A stretch of 35,240 nt of DNA. Source: Nanobdellati archaeon. Lineage in GTDB: Archaea > EX4484-52 > WAPT01. Every line of letters starts with the position of its first letter. The stretch's first letter is position 1. The stretch lies in contig WAPT01000015.1 of NCBI GenBank assembly GCA_015520605.1, forward strand, positions 1 through 35,240, written 5' to 3'. This document shows, piece after piece, positions 31,493 through 35,240 of this stretch. The translations under genes and the position numbers were made by a program. A model generated the notes under the pieces. It was not told the DNA's origin and did no database searches. It saw only the letters and a list, made by a program, of their open reading frames with translations.

Positions 31493-32741
31493 ATGATAAG
31501 AGTAAATGTAGGGGCAGTCGTTCGAGGAGGATCCTCTCAAGGCGGGAAAAGAGGCTGCAAGTCAAGCACTTGATGGAATTAAAGGAAAACCTTCTCTCTC
31601 CTTGGTGTTTTGCTCCGCAAAATACGATCCCAAAAAGCTACTGGAGGGTATAAGAGGTGTAATAAAGGGTCCATTAATAGGCTGTACGACTGCCGGTGAG
31701 ATTACAAATGGCGGTGTTGCTACGGGTTCTGTGGCAATCATGTGCATAGAGAGCGATAAAATAAAGGTAGGTGTTGGTGTGGGTGAGAACATTAGTAGGA
31801 ACGCAAGAGAGGCAGGACAGAAGGTTATGATCTCTGCGATGAAGAATCTAGGGGAGGATATCAGAACAGCGTCTCAAATTTTCATAAAGACACCTTCAGG
31901 AAGGTTCGCGGCACTTACAGAATATTCAGCAATAATACTCCCTGACGCACTCAGTGGTGGTGGTGCGGATATTGTGAGGGGAGTAATGGATGTTGTGGGT
32001 ACAACTTTCCCGACTGTAGGAGGCTCTCCCGGAGATGACCTGAAAATGGAGAAAACATACGAAATGTCCAACGATGATGTGTATAGCGATGCCGTGGTTG
32101 GTGCTATTCTCAAGTCCGAGTTCGCGACGGGTTTCGGAGTAAGACACGGGTGGCAGCCAGCCAGTGAGCCATTTATAGTGACGAAATCCAAGGGCGGAAC
32201 GATATACGAAATCAACGGAGAGCCCGCGATCAAAATCTACGAAAAATTCTTCAAAAGGGAAATTAAGGAGAGAGAGCTTGGAAAAGAATTCACGATTTAC
32301 TCTCTTGGAATTCCAGAAATTGAAGGGGGTTACAGACTCAGATGGCCTATAATAAGGAACCCTGACGGTAGTATCGTCTGTGCTGCAGAGGTTCCAGAGG
32401 GTAGCGTTGTCAGAATTATGAGGGGTGATGAAAAAGCGATGATAGAGGCTGCAAGAGAGGCCGCGGAAGAGGCGGTTCAGAGGGCGGGAGAGCCTGAAGA
32501 AATTGTAGCGTGTATTGTGTTTAACTGCATCTCGAGAAAAGAATACCTGAAAGATAAAGCCAGCAAAGAGGTAGAAGCCATCAAGAAAATAGTTGGTAAG
32601 GACACCCCCATAATAGGTTTTGAGACCTACGGAGAGATAGCACCGACGGCTGGAGGACCTCTAGGGTTCCACAATCAGACAATAGTAGTCTATGTAATTT
32701 CAAAATCGACACTTGGAGAGCTAGTGGCAAGAACCCTCTAA
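31493..32741 (+). CDS. FIST-domain signal-sensor protein with an N-terminal frameshift
   Basis: FIST proteins (FIST_N plus FIST_C) are predicted small-molecule sensors. The main frame encodes IGCTTAGEI, the family hallmark, then GGSPGDDLKM near the middle and the FIST_C part with GFETYGEIAP near the end. The start is broken: the ATG at 31493, behind a strong ribosome site, encodes MIRVNVGAVV and then meets a stop at 31571-31573, while the matching continuation (EEDPLKAGKEAASQAL) begins at 31524 one base out of phase. Dropping one base near 31523 restores a normal FIST N-terminus. The main frame has no ATG before TTG 31602. This is a recent mutation, an assembly error, or less likely a programmed shift. 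No kinase or receiver gene is nearby. Confidence 0.75.
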
Positions 32742-32753
32742 GGTGCAGAGACC

Positions 32754-33017
32754 ATGATGGAAAAGGTAATCGAAAACATTCTTTTGAATTTTTCAAAAAT
32801 TTGTGGAACAACTCTGGTAGAGAAGCTCGCTAACAAGGCGGTGGAGGAAAGTGGGGTCAGCATAAAAATAGAGAACATGAAGATCGGAGGAGAGCTCACT
32901 AAAAAAGATGCAGAAAAACTTATCTCGACCATGAAAGAGGTGTTTGCAAGTGTTTTTGGAATGCCAGTAACAACAAGTATATTCCAGAAAGCGATGAGCA
33001 ATGTTGGCTCGCACTAG
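32754..33017 (+). CDS. Small helical protein downstream of the FIST gene
   Basis: This 87-residue protein starts 12 bases after the FIST stop, behind AAGGTG, so the two are likely co-transcribed. It is amphipathic and mostly helical, with one Cys and Lys/Glu-rich stretches (ELTKKDAEKLISTMKEVF). No family is recognised. It could be a partner of the FIST sensor. Confidence 0.6.
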   Translation: MMEKVIENILLNFSKICGTTLVEKLANKAVEESGVSIKIENMKIGGELTKKDAEKLISTMKEVFASVFGMPVTTSIFQKAMSNVGSH

Positions 33018-33049
33018 TCTCACAGTTCAAAGAGAGCGTCAGCGAGCTC

Positions 33050-34060
33050 TCAATCGACTCTGAACCTCAGAAAAGCAGCAATACCTCCAAGTCTCTCAAA
33101 CATCCTGCCAGCATCATGACTTGTGTGGATCACAACAATCTTTCCTCCTCCTTCTTTAACCTTTTTCATAATCTTTTCAGTATCCTCATTTCCAAGGAAA
33201 CTTTCAACTATGAGAAGCTTCTCAACGGCCATCATTTCTGCAGCTCTATTTACATCTTCCTTACCATAGGTCACGAGATGACTCTCCTTTCTAATCTCCG
33301 CTAACAACTGCTCCACAATTCTCGTCTCTTCTGAAATCTTAATTCCACCTATAATCTTATCGAGGTAACCTCTTTTTATGACCTCATTGATCCCAGTTAC
33401 ACCGGTAACTGAGCAACTCTCCACAATGGCCTTCTTCTTTAGCTCATCGGGAAGCGTAGCATAAAGCTCATCCTTTCTGAATCCTGGTCCCGCTATTATG
33501 ATCCCATCAACATTTCTTGTGTTTTCCTCAATAACCTTTCTTACTTCAGCAATAAACCTCTTGCTTTCCTCATCCTTGCTTTCATAACTCTTTCCTCCCC
33601 CTCTTTTTCTTATTGTGGTGATCAGCTTCCAGTCAAGTTCTGTTGCAATAGCAACGTCTGCTTCTCTCTCATCAATTACACAGATAAACACCCTTAGCCC
33701 TTTGTAGCGTGAAGCTTCCTTCAGTTTTATTATGTCAGCTTCCCTCCATTCTTCCTTCCAAAGGTCTATAATATCCCCTTCCTTAATACGGAAGGAGTGA
33801 TAACCTCTCGTGACATATTCCGGAGCTTCCACGATCGGACCAAGAAGTTTTAGAACGGTACCTTCCATCTCCACCCTTTCAACTTTTATTTTCAAGTATG
33901 CTGGCTTTTTTTCCTTCACACCCTCAATCTGCACGCTTCTCAGGTCCTTCTTCCCGACGATGTCTCCTGCCTTTATCACATCCTTTAATGTGAGAAGATC
34001 CTCGTAGTGTTGAATTTTCAACCTCGTCCTGTCCTTGAGATCGAGCTTTATTATCTGCAT
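33050..34060 (-). CDS. pelA: Pelota, mRNA surveillance and ribosome rescue factor
   Basis: PelA (Dom34/aPelota) enters stalled ribosomes with aEF1A and starts their rescue with ABCE1. The 336-residue protein has the three eRF1-like domains: an Sm-like N-terminal domain (about 1-125), a central domain lacking the GGQ of release factors (about 130-260), and the C-terminal domain ending with HTSHDAGRMFERLGGIAAFLRF. The ATG at 34060 is 26 bases from TTTAAA in the gap, so the mRNA is probably leaderless; the longer frame upstream is not used. Confidence 0.94.
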   Translation of the reverse strand: MQIIKLDLKDRTRLKIQHYEDLLTLKDVIKAGDIVGKKDLRSVQIEGVKEKKPAYLKIKVERVEMEGTVLKLLGPIVEAPEYVTRGYHSFRIKEGDIIDLWKEEWREADIIKLKEASRYKGLRVFICVIDEREADVAIATELDWKLITTIRKRGGGKSYESKDEESKRFIAEVRKVIEENTRNVDGIIIAGPGFRKDELYATLPDELKKKAIVESCSVTGVTGINEVIKRGYLDKIIGGIKISEETRIVEQLLAEIRKESHLVTYGKEDVNRAAEMMAVEKLLIVESFLGNEDTEKIMKKVKEGGGKIVVIHTSHDAGRMFERLGGIAAFLRFRVD

Positions 34061-34131
34061 GATTGTGTTTTTTCGCCAAAATTTTAAATACAAGGAAAAC
34101 CAAACCTCAAATTGAACGGGGGTGGCTGTCA
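34061..34131. promoter_or_regulatory. Bidirectional promoter, pelA / surface protein gene
   Basis: TTTTAAATA at 34082-34090 is centred 26 bases from the pelA ATG and 46 bases from the ATG at 34132. The plus gene has a leader with a GGGGGTGGC ribosome site six bases before its start; pelA looks leaderless. Confidence 0.55.
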
Positions 34132-35240
34132 ATGGAAAATTTCGTTAAGGTGTTCTTGGTTGCTGTGCTCATACTTCTGGTGGGAGTAGCGATGTCCATC
34201 CGAATCTTCAAAATACCAGGAATCGGAGAGCATGATAACATCACCATCTACTCCGTTTCAATACCTTCCTTCGGCGAAATAGGAGAAACATCCAGAACAA
34301 TCATGCTGGGGAATGTTAATGTTGGGGATACCGCAGGTACGGATATTGTGGTGAATGCATCAAACGTGGTAGTAAAGAACGGATTGTTCTCCAGCAACTC
34401 CCAGAGCTTTGTGGTGAACGGTAAAAACATAACCAGAATAATTATTGAGGGAGATGTGGCAGAGACGAACATGTATGGAGATCTCATAATCAGGGTGAAC
34501 GGAAAAGATGTCTATCATGCTAAAACCTCGCCCAAAAAAATAAAAATTGTGGTAAATGATGTCAACCCCACCCACAACGAAATTGAGATAAGCTGCGAGA
34601 GTTCTGGTCTGAAATTCTGGGCCCCAACAACCTACGTTTTCTCATACCTGAAGATCTACAAGGTCGATTACACATACAGGGAATACACTAAAGGCTTTGT
34701 TGTTTATCCATATGAGATCGATGGTTTTAAGAAAGGGGAGATCGTTTTCAATGTGGATGAGGCAATAAAAAACGAAGACCTCTGCATTGATATAAACAAC
34801 GTGAATGTTTACTGTGCCAGACCGCAGGAGAGCCCCCTCCCTTACAAAATCGATTTCGACAAAGCAAGCGTGAATCTCGCTGCCGGAGAAAACACGCTGA
34901 GAATTTACAGCGGAAGGAACTCAGCTTACAAACTGAGTGATGTGAGAATCAGCATATACTACTATGGGGCAACACAGAAGAGCTACAGGAGTTATGAGTT
35001 TAATATGGATGAGCGATTACTTGAGATGATGAGGGAGGAAAACAGGAGTCTCGTTGTTGTAGGGAGGGTCGGCACGTTGAACGCAAGGGGTGTGCTCGAG
35101 ATCAGATTAAACGGAAGGGATGACTGCGCTCTGGAGTTTCCCATCAGAACCGATTATGAAACCTTCACTCAGAAAATAAAGCTGAGTTGCATAAAACCCG
35201 GTACGAACATTTTGAGTGTGGCAACAACGGGGAGTTTTGA
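34132..35240 (+). CDS. Membrane-anchored extracellular protein (partial, runs off the window)
   Basis: An open frame runs from ATG 34132 to the last base without a stop, at least 369 residues. A membrane helix at residues 4-24 (signal or anchor) is followed by a beta-rich region with repeated turns of about 90 residues (segments near DTAGTDIVVNASNVV and ENTLRIYSG), resembling extracellular beta-sandwich domains. Only a few Cys and N-x-S/T sites are present, fewer than in the glycoprotein at the other end of the window. The family is unknown; a surface role is inferred. Confidence 0.8.
   Translation, partial: MENFVKVFLVAVLILLVGVAMSIRIFKIPGIGEHDNITIYSVSIPSFGEIGETSRTIMLGNVNVGDTAGTDIVVNASNVVVKNGLFSSNSQSFVVNGKNITRIIIEGDVAETNMYGDLIIRVNGKDVYHAKTSPKKIKIVVNDVNPTHNEIEISCESSGLKFWAPTTYVFSYLKIYKVDYTYREYTKGFVVYPYEIDGFKKGEIVFNVDEAIKNEDLCIDINNVNVYCARPQESPLPYKIDFDKASVNLAAGENTLRIYSGRNSAYKLSDVRISIYYYGATQKSYRSYEFNMDERLLEMMREENRSLVVVGRVGTLNARGVLEIRLNGRDDCALEFPIRTDYETFTQKIKLSCIKPGTNILSVATTGSF

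Noticed and set aside
1-35240. CRISPR arrays, insertion sequences, prophage genes
   Set aside because: I found no evenly spaced direct repeats, no transposase or integrase motifs, and no terminal inverted repeats.

Overview
This window is archaeal chromosomal DNA. The markers are CDP-archaeol synthase (CarS), Pelota, archaeal-type TruD, Nog1, a Pth2-type peptidyl-tRNA hydrolase, Taw3 (wybutosine synthesis), a split ADP-forming acetyl-CoA synthetase, TATA-like promoters about 26 bases before start codons, and archaeal tRNAs. One tRNA carries an intron in the T-loop. The large surface glycoproteins with small Cys-rich modules, together with many short uncharacterised proteins, resemble those of uncultivated or DPANN-like archaea. 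I cannot fix the phylum from the sequence. I see no phage, transposon or CRISPR array.

Layout. 1-5.6 kb: the tail of an unknown gene, then a 1,400-residue membrane-anchored surface glycoprotein coupled to a polytopic membrane protein. 5.7-7.3 kb: an HTH regulator and a membrane-anchored double thioredoxin-fold protein. 7.3-10 kb: a UPF1-like helicase, convergent with an AMMECR1 protein. 10-13.3 kb: tRNA-Val, CarS, membrane proteins, a PHP hydrolase, and a CDP-alcohol phosphatidyltransferase fused to Pth2. 13.3-16 kb: TruD, Nog1 and a small HTH protein. 16-21.9 kb (minus strand): acdA - MBL hydrolase - DHH phosphoesterase, a membrane protein, and circularly permuted GTPase - prs - yjbQ. 22-25.2 kb: three unrecognised genes and a radical SAM protein. 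25.2-25.6 kb: a probable structured non-coding RNA. 25.6-27.6 kb (minus): mazG, HTH, acdB, taw3. 27.6-30.8 kb (plus): a SAMP/ThiS-like protein, thioredoxin reductase, NAD kinase and malic enzyme, which together look like an NADPH and thiol-redox set. 30.7-35.2 kb: a PRC-barrel protein, intron-containing tRNA-Ser, a frameshifted FIST protein with a small partner, pelA, and the start of a second surface protein.

Expression signals are consistent. First genes of transcription units often have an A/T element centred 25-28 bases before the start codon, as expected for leaderless mRNAs. Internal genes use GGAGGTGA-type ribosome sites or 4-base stop/start overlaps. Several divergent pairs are only 52-54 bases apart with one A/T element in the exact middle.

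Most notable items: the T-loop intron of tRNA-Ser(GCU), the orphan structured RNA near 25.3-25.5 kb, the phosphatidyltransferase-Pth2 fusion, the Cys4 insert in the PRPP synthetase loop, the symmetric bidirectional promoters, and the frameshift in the FIST gene.
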